Shown here: positions 50,382 through 59,439 of the stretch, one piece after another
How the letters are laid out: every line of letters begins with the position of its first letter
Numbering within the stretch: position 1 is the first letter of the stretch
Assembly (NCBI GenBank): GCA_020634165.1
Contig: JACKCF010000002.1
Location: 372,001-436,000, forward strand
Direction of reading: 5' to 3'
DNA: 64,000 nt
Source of the DNA: Anaerolineaceae bacterium
Lineage (GTDB): Bacteria > Chloroflexota > Anaerolineae > Aggregatilineales > Phototrophicaceae
Program-made: the position numbers and the translations under genes
Notes under the pieces: model-generated
What the model was told of the DNA's origin: nothing
The model's database searches: none
The model's input: the letters and a program-made list of their open reading frames with translations, nothing else

Positions 50382-51524
50382 TTATGCACTAGCTACATGA
50401 TACCCGTTTTCTGCAATCAGGCGAGCGTAATGATCGATAACTTCATCCATCATGGCTGGCCAGGACTGCGTTTCGGCGTAGCTGCGAGCATGGTGACCCA
50501 TCTGTGTGAGCGTAAGCGAGTCGCTGATGATGCGCTGCACACGGTCCACCAGCGTTTCTGTATCGCCAATGTTGAATGTATAGCCCGTCACACCTTCATT
50601 GACGACATCGGGGATGCCGCCAACGCGCGTGGCGACAACCGGCAGTCCGGCAGCCATCGCTTCCACAACCACCAGCCCAAATGTCTCCAATGCCGAGGGG
50701 AAGACGAAAACATCGCTGCTGGCATAAGCCTGGGACAGCGGTTCGCCCTTCATATAACCCAGGAACTTGGTACGAGTCCCAGCGAAGTGGGCTTCCAGGT
50801 TTTCGCGCTCCGGGCCGTCGCCGACGATAGCCAGCCGTACATCGGGCAGTCGTTCAACGACTGTCTTGAGCTTATCAACCTGTTTCTCCTGGCCCAGGCG
50901 ACCGACGTAGAGCAGCAGTGGCGCATCGGGATGGCCATCACTTAACTGATAGCGCATGGCCTCGCTCTTGTGGCCTGGGTTGAACTTATCGGCATCCACA
51001 CCACGTTTCCACAATCCGACCTCATTCACGCCAATCGACTGCATATATCTGAGGACAGCATTGCTGGGGGCCAGCGAATAATCGGCCCAGTTAAAGACGA
51101 GTTTGGTCAACAGGTCCGTGATGGGGGTCATAAAGCTCAGGTGATAATGTTGGGCGAGGCGCGCCAGATCGAGATGGAAGCTGGCCAGAGTTGGGATGCC
51201 CAGGCGCTTGGCCATCACCATGCCAGGGATGCCAACCATTACCGGATGTATGAAGTGGGCAATGTCCGGCTGAAAGGCTTTCAGTTCTTTATAAGTGTTG
51301 TATCCAGGTGGGCCGACGCGCAGTTCAGGATACAGCGGCAGCGTCATGCCATTGACGCTGATGACGCGCACCCCACGATACTCGTCGATGCCATCACCCA
51401 GGCGCGGTGCGACCACAATCGGCTCGACACCGCGTTCAATCAGGTGGTCCAGCAGCAGGCAAACCACGCTAACGATGCCATCTAATTTGGGCAAAAAAGT
51501 TTCCGTGAAAATCACGACGCGCAT
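50382..51524 (-). CDS. Glycosyltransferase family 4 (GT-B fold)
   Basis: A 380-residue GT4-type glycosyltransferase. The N-terminal acceptor domain begins MRVVIFTETFLPKLDGIVS (the FxPxxDG motif of the SqdX/PimB-like group). The C-terminal donor domain has LLYVGRLGQEKQ, LAIVGDGPERENLE, DVFVFPSALETFGLVVVEAM (the E-x7-E motif) and GLPVVATRVGGIPDVV. It probably transfers a sugar from a nucleotide-sugar to a lipid or polysaccharide precursor. Start 51524 is chosen over the longer frame because GGGGGAG lies 7 nt upstream. Confidence 0.9.
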   Translation of the reverse strand: MRVVIFTETFLPKLDGIVSVVCLLLDHLIERGVEPIVVAPRLGDGIDEYRGVRVISVNGMTLPLYPELRVGPPGYNTYKELKAFQPDIAHFIHPVMVGIPGMVMAKRLGIPTLASFHLDLARLAQHYHLSFMTPITDLLTKLVFNWADYSLAPSNAVLRYMQSIGVNEVGLWKRGVDADKFNPGHKSEAMRYQLSDGHPDAPLLLYVGRLGQEKQVDKLKTVVERLPDVRLAIVGDGPERENLEAHFAGTRTKFLGYMKGEPLSQAYASSDVFVFPSALETFGLVVVEAMAAGLPVVATRVGGIPDVVNEGVTGYTFNIGDTETLVDRVQRIISDSLTLTQMGHHARSYAETQSWPAMMDEVIDHYARLIAENGYHVASA

Positions 51525-51661
51525 ACAGGACTCCCCCGTTGAGTCTAAGCAAGGCAACAACGACGGCTTCAACGTCGCCAACAGACACTATTTTTAACAC
51601 ATCCGATGGCCAGAGGTCACGGTGGAGTCACAGCGAAGGGGTTTATGAGGTCAAAACCAGA

Positions 51662-52429
51662 TCAGAATATATTATCAGACGCAATTGCCGATAAGATTGC
51701 TGGGTGATGTGGAAGGTAGTGAATCATATACACTTTACCGTTACGGAACACTTCAAATATCGTTTCGGTAACCTCGAATTTCTTCGGTCCAGCGTAGATA
51801 TAGAAGTACTCCTGATTACCATAGCGGCTTTTTACGACCTTGTGGTCAGTACGAATCGGGCCTTCATATACATCAACCTTGGCAGTACGGAGGCGGTAGC
51901 GAGTATGAATGCTGCGGAACAATATCATACCTGCTCCAACTGCCAACATACCCGGAAAGACAGACATAACCCAGAACATCCCTTCCCAACGGGTGCCCGT
52001 AACGGTCATATTAAAGAGGTTGGCTACGAAGTCGATATATGTACCATTGATAATGTGTGACACCAGATAGAATTGCAAAATACCCAACGCCATGATAAAG
52101 ATGGGTGACAGGATGATGTCAATTAATGATTGCTTCTTGATGCGCTTGTACTGAGCTAGTGACAGCAGACCCTGGATATTAAAAATTAGATCCTTTGCTG
52201 TAAAGCCGATGGCTTTTGCAAGCTTCTTGGTTTCAGCATTGGGCTTAAATGTTTTCGGGTCAATCTTCGTTGGCTTTGCTGTTCCCGATGTTCTACTCTG
52301 CGGGTGCTTCTCATGATGATCGTTGCCAATTGGTGGCGCTATGCCCACCGAAGCCACTGCTGGCGCAGGCGTTCTTTTACTGATTGTGGGACTGCGCTTC
52401 CGGTAGTGATCTAAAAGTGAATTGCCCAT
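51662..52429 (-). CDS. Membrane protein with two helices, function unknown
   Basis: A protein of ~255 residues from ATG 52429 (GGGGAG 12 nt upstream). It has a Lys/Pro/His-rich N-terminal ~75 residues, probably disordered, then KKLAKAIGFTAKDLIFNIQG. Two transmembrane helices follow (DIILSPIFIMALGILQFYLV and GMFWVMSVFPGMLAVGAGMILF), with a C-terminal cytoplasmic ~75 residues (VDVYEGPIRTDHKVVKSRYG; KVYMIHYLPHHPAILSA). The gene is A+T-richer than its neighbours. I do not recognise the family. Confidence 0.65.
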   Translation of the reverse strand: MGNSLLDHYRKRSPTISKRTPAPAVASVGIAPPIGNDHHEKHPQSRTSGTAKPTKIDPKTFKPNAETKKLAKAIGFTAKDLIFNIQGLLSLAQYKRIKKQSLIDIILSPIFIMALGILQFYLVSHIINGTYIDFVANLFNMTVTGTRWEGMFWVMSVFPGMLAVGAGMILFRSIHTRYRLRTAKVDVYEGPIRTDHKVVKSRYGNQEYFYIYAGPKKFEVTETIFEVFRNGKVYMIHYLPHHPAILSAIASDNIF

Positions 52430-52593
52430 TTTACTTATACACTCCCCAGCCTGAGCCAATATCAGACATATTTTCAATTATGACTTGTGCTATTAGTTGG
52501 GAGCATTAAGAAATGTGCTCAGATTGCCAGACAACAATCGCTGAGGTGATGGCAGAATGATAAAAGCTGCTAGGTCCGGCGCAAGTACATGTA

Positions 52594-53565
52594 CTAAAAA
52601 AGGGAAGTATCTGTGCCTTCACCACCATTATCTATGCTGGGGATTTCCTGCGTATCGTAAGCAGAATTTTCAGGAAGTTTTTCGGCGGGTTGGTTGTGGT
52701 TGATGTTCACAGGCATGATAACCGTATCGCCATCGTAGGCATCGGTATTGCTGGCACCATTCAGTTCGCTGGTGATCATCGGCTCCGCAATGATAACCAC
52801 CGCTGAGATATTATCGCGACCACCACGATCATTGGCCAATTTCACCAGATCGTGGGCGATTTCCGCTGGATCATCGCTGGAGATAGCCACCTGCGCAATG
52901 TCATCAGTCGTCAGATGCAGCGTTAATCCATCCGAGCACAGCACAAGCCGATCATGATATGCGAGTTGCACATTCTGGATGATGTCCACTTCGAGGTCCC
53001 GGCCCTGGCCAAGCGCCCGATAAAGCACGTTGCGCATGGGGTGCGTATCGATTTCATCGGCGCGAATATGTCCCGCTTCCAGCAGGGCCTGCACAAAGCT
53101 GTGATCGCGCGTGATCTGAATGATGGTGCCGTCATATTTATCGACCAGATAGGCGCGGCTGTCACCAACATGGGCCAGCACAACATCGCGCCCTCGGATA
53201 AAAGCCAGGGTGAGTGTCGTCCCCATGCCTTTAAGTTCAGGGAACTCCAGGGCGCGATCAATGATGTCACGGTTTGCCGCCTGGAAAGCATGTTTTAACA
53301 GAGCAGCCAGTTCATCTTCACTGAGTTTGTTATAGGTCGCTTCTGTGGCATCTTCGCTGCTGGTGAGGGCTGTTTCGATGCGTTCAACGGCAATTTTGCT
53401 GGCTTTTTCACCAGCGACCGCACCGCCCATGCCATCAGCAACGGCAGCCAGAACCTGTGTTTCACTATCCCACAGGAAAATATTATCTTCATTGTTGCCG
53501 CGAACACGCCCCCGATCAGAGAGCGCACTACTACGCAGGCGAATCTGGTGTTCAGGGCGACCCAT
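52594..53565 (-). CDS. PP2C-type Ser/Thr protein phosphatase
   Basis: A 323-residue metal-dependent phosphatase of the PPM/Stp1 type. Metal and phosphate motifs are SDRGRVRGNNED (Asp27), AVADGMGG (Asp44), LAHVGDSRAYLV, LCSDGLT and GGRDNISAVVI. The catalytic domain covers ~1-255; a ~65-residue Asn/Asp/Glu-rich tail follows. Such enzymes reverse Hanks-type kinase signalling; no kinase gene is visible here. Start 53565 is the first ATG of the frame. Confidence 0.95.
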   Translation of the reverse strand: MGRPEHQIRLRSSALSDRGRVRGNNEDNIFLWDSETQVLAAVADGMGGAVAGEKASKIAVERIETALTSSEDATEATYNKLSEDELAALLKHAFQAANRDIIDRALEFPELKGMGTTLTLAFIRGRDVVLAHVGDSRAYLVDKYDGTIIQITRDHSFVQALLEAGHIRADEIDTHPMRNVLYRALGQGRDLEVDIIQNVQLAYHDRLVLCSDGLTLHLTTDDIAQVAISSDDPAEIAHDLVKLANDRGGRDNISAVVIIAEPMITSELNGASNTDAYDGDTVIMPVNINHNQPAEKLPENSAYDTQEIPSIDNGGEGTDTSLF

Positions 53566-53907
53566 GCCTGGCTCCTCAGTGCTGTCGATAGCTCTTAGGC
53601 CCTAACGCCTCGGCAGCCGTGTCCTTGTAAGTCTCATTTTAGTATACTTGTGTTGCTGTGCAAACAGCTTAGTGTGGTGCTAAAAACCAGTATACACACT
53701 TTTTGTGTGGACAAATGAACTAATGGTGGATAAAAACCAAACTAACCGATTTGTATCGTTTATTGTAAGATGTGTGCCTCTGTAAGCTGGAACGATGCGC
53801 TTGTATAAGAAGTGGAATCCCCTCACAGTACCTATCAGACAAGTGATAAATGCCTAAGTTCCACACATGGATAGACCTTAATTTTGAACCCATTTTATCG
53901 TCCATAG
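53566..53907. promoter_or_regulatory. Divergent intergenic region
   Basis: A 342-bp A+T-rich spacer between the divergent phosphatase and GNAT genes. A short TACACAC-TTTTT-GTGTGGA hairpin is present near 53692-53710. No promoter is assigned with confidence. Confidence 0.35.
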
Positions 53908-54414
53908 ATGAGTAATCCGTGCATGTTTTTGAAAGAATCACATAAATCTGTACAGTTGCGCGATCTACAGCCAGCGGATGTGCCTGCTGTACGTGATTTA
54001 ATTTTGGCTGGTCTGGAAGATCGCTTCGGCTTTTTGCTGGATGGCGTGAACCCCGACCTTGATGACATATACGCAAACTACGTTGAACAGGATGCAAGCT
54101 TCATCGTGATGGCGTGCGACGGTCACATTGTTGGCTGCGGCGCGCTCATCAAAGAGAACGACAGCGATATTATTTGCCGGATTGTGCGCGTGTCGGTTAC
54201 GCATGGAATGCGTGGGCAGGGCCTGGGCCGGATGATTTCCGAGCACCTGATAGACATCGCCCGTGAACGCGGTTTTGAGCGCATCGAAGTTGAAACCAAT
54301 AGCGACTGGACCAGCGCCCTGACGCTCTACAAGAGCCTGGGCTTCATCGAGTACAAGCGCGTGTATGTGCCGGAGTACGACTTCATTGAAGTCTATATGG
54401 CGATGATTATTTAG
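53908..54414 (+). CDS. GNAT family N-acetyltransferase
   Basis: A 168-residue single GNAT domain. It starts SVQLRDLQPADVPAVRDLI (in this protein KSVQLRDLQPAD), followed by FIVMACDGHIVGCGALI, RIVRVSVTHGMRGQGLGRMI (acetyl-CoA motif A, RGQGLG) and ALTLYKSLGFIEYKR (motif B with Tyr and GF). This is the RimI-like general arrangement. The acceptor is unknown. The start is ATG 53908 or ATG 53923; neither has a strong ribosome site. Confidence 0.88.
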   Translation: MSNPCMFLKESHKSVQLRDLQPADVPAVRDLILAGLEDRFGFLLDGVNPDLDDIYANYVEQDASFIVMACDGHIVGCGALIKENDSDIICRIVRVSVTHGMRGQGLGRMISEHLIDIARERGFERIEVETNSDWTSALTLYKSLGFIEYKRVYVPEYDFIEVYMAMII

Positions 54415-54533
54415 AAGGTTGTCAGCTATCAGCCGATAGCTGATGGCTGTTCGCTGCCTCCCCCGTTGACCAATGGGGCTGGCGCTGGCTATACTGACGC
54501 TAGATAAACGACGCAAAGAGATACGAGGGCAAA

Positions 54534-54782
54534 ATGGCCGAAAATACGGTTGATCCCAAGCTGCTGGAACTACTGCGCTGTCCTGTGGCTGTTCACTATA
54601 CTGACAAGGGTGACGACCCCGGCAAGCTCGAACTGGTCAAGGGAACCTGGCTGGTTTGCGCTGATAGCGGCTACAAGTACCCCATCCGTGATGGCATTCC
54701 GGTCATGCTGATCGACGAGGGGGAACGCTGGAAAGATACCTCAGTCGAAGACCTGCCCGTTCCGCCGCCTGCTGCCGAGTAG
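54534..54782 (+). CDS. Trm112-like family protein
   Basis: An 82-residue small protein of the Trm112/UPF0434 (YcaR) family. It begins DPKLLELLRCPVAVHYTDKG and contains LVCADSGYKYPIRDGIPVML, the family's YPIRDGIPVML signature. Trm112 proteins have a zinc-ribbon-like fold and activate methyltransferases in eukaryotes and archaea; the bacterial members' role is unclear. Here only two Cys are visible of the usual zinc set. A strongly acidic/Pro tail ends the protein. The ribosome site is ACGAGGG. Confidence 0.9.
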   Translation: MAENTVDPKLLELLRCPVAVHYTDKGDDPGKLELVKGTWLVCADSGYKYPIRDGIPVMLIDEGERWKDTSVEDLPVPPPAAE

Positions 54783-54856
54783 TAATACATACTAGTTATC
54801 CACAATAATATTGATTAGTATTCTTCTAGCGAGACATTTGCTAGGAGTGATTAAAG

Positions 54857-55630
54857 TTGAGTGCATCCGCCAGTAACGGCCATAAAATCGCGTTTATATT
54901 GACTGAGGATAAACTACGGTCGCTTGATAATCAGATAAAGCACAATTTGGGGGACGGTGCAAAAATAGAGTACGAGTTAACTTTCCCTGATGGCATATCT
55001 GTAGCAAAAACCGAACTTGACTCCATTATTCATACTTTGAACTCAACGGCACTACATGTTAAACAATTGAGGTTGATCTGGAGAGATGATTCTGGAAAAC
55101 GAATCCAGTTGAGCCTACATGAGCAAGATGCATTACGCGGCACTGTAGAGTATTTTATAGATAGTTCTGAAACTGAAATATTTGGGATTTCTGAGCAAAT
55201 CAAAGGTTTTATGAAAACTATAAAACCATGGTATTCCAGGCTTGCCTATGCCGATTTTGTATCTATAGCATTATTGTTGGTAATACTAGGATTTGCAACA
55301 CTACTAATCTTATCGGCAATTGCTGCAGCAATTCTACTGGCTTCAAATACGAATGTAGCAACAGATTCCAATCAGGAATCTTCTTCGTTAGTTTCAAGCC
55401 TTGTGACTTCACTAATCTTTATAGTGCCCATTGTATTCGTTCTAGTAGCCTTTGCTCTGGATAAAATTCGGCATTATATTTTCCCAAAGGGTGTTTTCGC
55501 TATTGGATTTGGGAAAGAAAGATATGATCGGATTAGATTTATTCGCAATGTAGTGATTGGTGGGAGTATCGGTACCATAGTGTTAGGTGTTATTGCAAGC
55601 TATATTTTCCAGTCTTTGCAGTCAGGATAG
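54857..55630 (+). CDS. Three-helix membrane protein, function unknown
   Basis: A 257-residue protein starting at TTG 54857 with a clear TAGGAG ribosome site 9 nt upstream. Residues 1-120 are soluble (HKIAFILTEDKLRSLDNQI; TALHVKQLRLIWRDDSGKRI). Transmembrane helices lie at ~133-160, ~185-205 and ~232-252. The gene is strikingly A+T-richer than the flanking Trm112 and rdgB genes and ends 2 nt before rdgB, so it looks like a laterally acquired insert. I do not recognise the family. Confidence 0.65.
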   Translation: MSASASNGHKIAFILTEDKLRSLDNQIKHNLGDGAKIEYELTFPDGISVAKTELDSIIHTLNSTALHVKQLRLIWRDDSGKRIQLSLHEQDALRGTVEYFIDSSETEIFGISEQIKGFMKTIKPWYSRLAYADFVSIALLLVILGFATLLILSAIAAAILLASNTNVATDSNQESSSLVSSLVTSLIFIVPIVFVLVAFALDKIRHYIFPKGVFAIGFGKERYDRIRFIRNVVIGGSIGTIVLGVIASYIFQSLQSG

Positions 55631-55632
55631 AA

Positions 55633-56235
55633 ATGCGCTTACTCGTCGCCACCCAGAACCAAGGCAAAGTCGCGGAATACCAGAACCTGCTCGCCGGCCT
55701 GGATTGTGAAATCGTCGGGCTGGGGGATATTGGCCTGGGCGATCTTGATGTTGATGAAACGGGCACGACCTTCGAGGCCAACGCCCTCATCAAAGCCCGC
55801 GCCTATGCCCAGGCCAGCAACATGATTACGCTCTCTGATGACAGTGGCATCGTGGTCGATGCCCTCAACGGCGAGCCAGGTATCTATAGTGCGCGTTACG
55901 GTGGCCCTGGTCTGGATAATGCCGGACGCCGTCAACTGCTGCTGTCGAACCTACTTGGTGTTCCTGATGAAAAACGCACGGCCCATTTCGCCTGTGTCAT
56001 CGCCGTGGTCGATCCACAGACTGGCGCCGAATACACCGCCTATGGTCAGGTCGATGGCCACATCATGACCGAGGAGCGCGGCACGAGTGGCTTCGGTTAT
56101 GATCCCGTGTTCCGGCCCCTGGGGGACACGCGCACCTTCGGCCAGATGGATTCGTCTGAAAAAGACCCCATCAGCCACCGAGGCGTCGCCGCCCAACAGC
56201 TCCCGGCGATTCTTAAGCAGATCGAGGCGGATTAG
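55633..56235 (+). CDS. rdgB: XTP/dITP diphosphatase (RdgB/HAM1 family)
   Basis: A 200-residue house-cleaning enzyme that hydrolyses non-canonical purine nucleoside triphosphates to monophosphates. Landmarks are LLVATQNQGKVAEYQNLL (the N/QxGK substrate motif), ETGTTFEANALIKA, LSDDSGIVVDALNGEPGIY (metal-site Asp and base), GTSGFGYDPVFRP and KDPISHRG. All conserved blocks are intact and the length is that of the family. It starts 2 nt after the upstream A+T-rich gene, whose end must therefore supply its ribosome site. Confidence 0.96.
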   Translation: MRLLVATQNQGKVAEYQNLLAGLDCEIVGLGDIGLGDLDVDETGTTFEANALIKARAYAQASNMITLSDDSGIVVDALNGEPGIYSARYGGPGLDNAGRRQLLLSNLLGVPDEKRTAHFACVIAVVDPQTGAEYTAYGQVDGHIMTEERGTSGFGYDPVFRPLGDTRTFGQMDSSEKDPISHRGVAAQQLPAILKQIEAD

Positions 56236-56264
56236 TCATTAATTGCTGAGGGTGTATCCTCACT

Positions 56265-56909
56265 ATGACAATGCAAATACCTCATACTGTACTCTATCAG
56301 GGAACAGAGTATTCTCTATCTGGTTATACAGGTTTTGAGTTACCAGAAGCTGAATACTTCGACATGTCTTTTGATGGTCGATCTACAGGTTGTAGACGCG
56401 GTCATACTATTACATACAAGATTGATGAAGATAGTCAATTTCTTGCGTACTGTGTCAACGTTGATGGGGCTGAGCGAGAACCAAAGGGACATGACTATCA
56501 AATGATTGTTTCCGATAATTCTTTCTACAGAGGGCATTATATAGTCAATGCAGTCCTTGAGAATGTGACAGGGTACATTCTATTTAAGGATTTGGGACCT
56601 TGTATGTCGCATGTGCTCCCAATGCCTGATGGTGGTGGGTTTATACCCTACCATTTACACGAAGCTTATATCAATCACGGCCACGTTGAATGGGTTCATG
56701 ACATCACTGGGGAAACTAAAGAACGTACTAGAGACCTGAATTTTGAAACCTTCTGGAAGGGAATGTCATCTATAGAAGAGCCTCCTTTTCATGACCTTTG
56801 GGATTACGTCACTAGCTTCTTGCCACGCCGCTACGATGCTGTTTACTATCATGAGTTCATCTGGCACTTAAGAGGATGGCAAGAAGGCTACGAGAAAAAG
56901 TCTCGATAA
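56265..56909 (+). CDS. Hypothetical protein
   Basis: A 214-residue soluble protein with no recognised domain. It is rich in aromatic and charged residues: LSGYTGFELPEAEYFDMSF, GRSTGCRRGHTITYKI, GHYIVNAVLENVTGYILFKD, YEFIWHLRGWQEGYEKK. There is no signal peptide or membrane helix. The gene is visibly A+T-rich compared with rdgB before it and the DinB gene after it. ATG 56265 and ATG 56271 are both possible starts; the ribosome site (GAGGGTG) is moderate. Confidence 0.6.
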   Translation: MTMQIPHTVLYQGTEYSLSGYTGFELPEAEYFDMSFDGRSTGCRRGHTITYKIDEDSQFLAYCVNVDGAEREPKGHDYQMIVSDNSFYRGHYIVNAVLENVTGYILFKDLGPCMSHVLPMPDGGGFIPYHLHEAYINHGHVEWVHDITGETKERTRDLNFETFWKGMSSIEEPPFHDLWDYVTSFLPRRYDAVYYHEFIWHLRGWQEGYEKKSR

Positions 56910-56980
56910 GATTTCTTGCGCTTGACCCTTTCCCCTGCTATGATTTGCATCGAACAAATGAGCGAAAAACAGGGGTGTTC

Positions 56981-57478
56981 ATGAGCAACCAGATCGCAAT
57001 CACCGAAGTCGCCGAGGGATTCCGTTTTGCCCTGACCGAAACATTTGAAGCCGTGCGCGGCATGTATCTCGATAAGGGTACGTCGCTGTTCGAGACGCTG
57101 GCAGGCATCAGCGCGGAACAAGCCTCGATGCCCGTTTCCGATAGCTGCGCGACCATCGCGGCCCAGGTCGCCCATGTCGGTTTTTACCTGGATGTCATGC
57201 ACGAATCACTGGTGACACGCACCTACGTCCAGGGTTCAGACTGGGAGCATATCTGGAAGACCATCAGCACAGTCGATGAGGTTCAGTGGCAGACCATCGT
57301 CAGCGATTTGCGCCAAAGTTACGATCAGACCGTAGCCGACCTCAACCAGCATGCGACCTGGACCGACGAGCATGAGTTGTCGTGCATGTTGGCCAGCATT
57401 GTCCATACTGCTTACCACCTGGGGGAAATTCGGCAGGCGTTGTGCTTCATCAGGTATCAGCAGGCCCCGCAAGGCTGA
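56981..57478 (+). CDS. DinB-like four-helix protein
   Basis: A 165-residue protein with the DinB/YfiT-like metal-binding four-helix bundle. It contains EGFRFALTETFEAVRGMYLD, TIAAQVAHVGFYLDVMHESL (first His) and IVHTAYHLGEIRQALCF (the paired H-x3-H of the last helix). Members include thiol-dependent S-transferases and stress-induced proteins; the activity here is unknown. ATG 56981 is chosen for its AGGGG site 6 nt upstream and because the longer frame overlaps the previous gene. Confidence 0.85.
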   Translation: MSNQIAITEVAEGFRFALTETFEAVRGMYLDKGTSLFETLAGISAEQASMPVSDSCATIAAQVAHVGFYLDVMHESLVTRTYVQGSDWEHIWKTISTVDEVQWQTIVSDLRQSYDQTVADLNQHATWTDEHELSCMLASIVHTAYHLGEIRQALCFIRYQQAPQG

Positions 57479-57576
57479 TCTTTCGTAAGACCTTAACGGG
57501 GCTGGCGTTGATATGCGCCCATTGGCATGGCATAATTGTGTGATGTCAAATTACCTGCATGATGAGAGCAAGCCCC

Positions 57577-58632
57577 ATGGCCGATAATTCTGAACAGACT
57601 GCAATCGAATCGGTAGAAACCACGCTGCCTGCCGTTTTTATCACCAATGGCACCAACGCCACGGGGATGGCACTGGCGCAGATGCTTGTTGCAGCCGGTT
57701 ATCCTGTTGCCGCCGGAACTGACCTGGGCAGCGAGGGCGCTTATGCCCTGCGCGCTGTCGGGGCCGTACCCGTTTACCCGGATATGACCCGCGCCAGCAA
57801 TCTGTTCAGCCTGATGGTCATGGCCAAAGCCGAGATCGTCGTCAACACGGTGGTGGAGGCGGTCAACGGCCTGCCACAGAAACTTGATAACTGGCGTGAC
57901 AACCTCGATCTGGTCGAGAAGGGCACCCAGGCAGTTGTCGAAGCAGCCGGCAAGGCAGGCGTCAAACGCCTGATTCACGTTAGCGCGACATCGGCCTACG
58001 GCGATCAGCACGGCCACGAAGTGGATGAAACCGATCATCTCAGCGGCAGCAATGACCTGTATGAGGCCATTCACCAGGCCGAAGCCGCTGTCCTCGATGG
58101 TGCGATTCCTGGCTATGTGCTGCGTGCAGGTTTCATCTATGGCGCACAATCCGCTGCCAGCAGCGACGTCTATCATGGCTTTGAAAATGGTAAGGGCGTC
58201 AAAACAGGTAGCGGCGTGAAGGGTTGGGTCTTCGCAGGTAGTCTGGCGGATGCCATTGTGACCCTCGTGAAGCGCGAATTCAGCGCTGATGAACCCAAAG
58301 CGACGGTTTATAACATCGTTGAAGATGAATATCTTACCCCGGATGCCTTCATCACTGACCTGGGCGAAGCAATGGGCGTCGGAACCCCTTCCATTGGTGG
58401 CTGGACCTTCAGCTTACGGGCACCGGACCCGGTCTATGTGGCCCTGTTGAGCGACAGCGCCCTGCCCAGCAATGCTAAAGCCAAAGAAGAATTGGGCTGG
58501 TCCCCGCGTTTTGGTCACCTGGGTGGCATCGAAGCCCTGTTATTGTCCTGGCGCGCCGCAAGCTCCTACAGTGAGGAAGAACCGGCCCAGCTAGAAGCTC
58601 CTGAAGAAGTGCTGGCACTACCAGCATCGTAA
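57577..58632 (+). CDS. NAD(P)-dependent epimerase/dehydratase-like protein lacking the catalytic Lys
   Basis: A 351-residue extended short-chain dehydrogenase. The Rossmann start is AVFITNGTNATGMALAQML, a relaxed glycine motif. HVSATSAYG carries the Ser/Thr region, and the active-site block reads LYEAIHQAEAAV. The Tyr is present, but the Lys of the YxxxK pair is His (codon 58072-58074). The C-terminal part has YNIVEDEYLTPDAFITDLG and ELGWSPRFG, typical of the family. ATG 57577 has GAGAG 9 nt upstream; ATG 57559 is an alternative. It is the first gene of a tight three-gene cluster. Confidence 0.82.
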   Translation: MADNSEQTAIESVETTLPAVFITNGTNATGMALAQMLVAAGYPVAAGTDLGSEGAYALRAVGAVPVYPDMTRASNLFSLMVMAKAEIVVNTVVEAVNGLPQKLDNWRDNLDLVEKGTQAVVEAAGKAGVKRLIHVSATSAYGDQHGHEVDETDHLSGSNDLYEAIHQAEAAVLDGAIPGYVLRAGFIYGAQSAASSDVYHGFENGKGVKTGSGVKGWVFAGSLADAIVTLVKREFSADEPKATVYNIVEDEYLTPDAFITDLGEAMGVGTPSIGGWTFSLRAPDPVYVALLSDSALPSNAKAKEELGWSPRFGHLGGIEALLLSWRAASSYSEEEPAQLEAPEEVLALPAS

Positions 58633-58641
58633 AGTAGGCAC

Positions 58642-59436
58642 ATGAGTAACGGAACACCAAATAACGATACGCCACAACTCAAAGGCATCTTGTTTGACCT
58701 GGATGACACGCTGATTGACTGGAGTGGATTCTCCGGTGATTGGCCGTCGATGGAACGCCGCCACCTCACCAACGTTTATGAATACCTGAAAACGTCGGGG
58801 CGTGCGCTAAAGGTCAGCTTCGAGGACTTTGCCAGAGAATATCGCAATCGTACCGTCAACGCCTGGGAAGAGGCCCGCGCGACCCTGCGTGCCCCGCATA
58901 TGGTCCGCATCTTTGAGGGTACTCTCTCCGACTTCGGCTTTGTGCCCGATGATGACATCACCTATGAAAAATGCCTGCAAGTCTATGAGTGGGGTCCGGT
59001 CCCTGGCGTCAAGGTCTTCCCGGATGTCCCACCGATGCTTCAGGAATTTTTGGATCGGGGCGTGACGATTGGCATCATCACCAATGCCAGCCAGCCGATG
59101 CGCATCCGCGACCATGAATTAGAAGGCTTCGATCTGCTGCGCTTCTTCCAGAACGACCTTCGCTACTCTGCGGCAGATATTGGCTACCTCAAGCCACACC
59201 CACAGATTTTCCATCATGTGCTGGATGTCATGGGCGCACAGCCTTCAGAAGCTATCTACATTGGCGACAATCCGGTGGCGGATGTGGTCGGTGCCCAGCG
59301 AGCTGGGATGCGCGGCGTCCTGCGTCGGACCGACAACCTCTCGCCGCTTTCCAGCGATCTGGTGGAGCCGGATGGCATCATCGACACATTTTATGACCTG
59401 CCTGACCTGCTCGATAGCTGGTTCCCTGGGTGGTAA
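58642..59436 (+). CDS. HAD superfamily hydrolase
   Basis: A 264-residue HAD-type phosphatase. Motif I is LFDLDDTLIDW (nucleophile and acid Asp), motif II GIITNAS, motif III Lys in YLKPHPQIF and motif IV YIGDNPVADVVGAQRAGM. The cap domain (~20-110) is helical, as in subfamily I, e.g. phosphoglycolate phosphatase-like enzymes. The substrate is unknown. It starts 9 nt after the epimerase-like gene and ends 3 nt before the kinase-like gene. Confidence 0.93.
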   Translation: MSNGTPNNDTPQLKGILFDLDDTLIDWSGFSGDWPSMERRHLTNVYEYLKTSGRALKVSFEDFAREYRNRTVNAWEEARATLRAPHMVRIFEGTLSDFGFVPDDDITYEKCLQVYEWGPVPGVKVFPDVPPMLQEFLDRGVTIGIITNASQPMRIRDHELEGFDLLRFFQNDLRYSAADIGYLKPHPQIFHHVLDVMGAQPSEAIYIGDNPVADVVGAQRAGMRGVLRRTDNLSPLSSDLVEPDGIIDTFYDLPDLLDSWFPGW

Positions 59437-59439
59437 TCG

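Noticed and set aside
53720..54097. 125-codon minus-strand frame over the GNAT start
   Set aside because: It is the shadow of the GNAT gene plus intergenic DNA.
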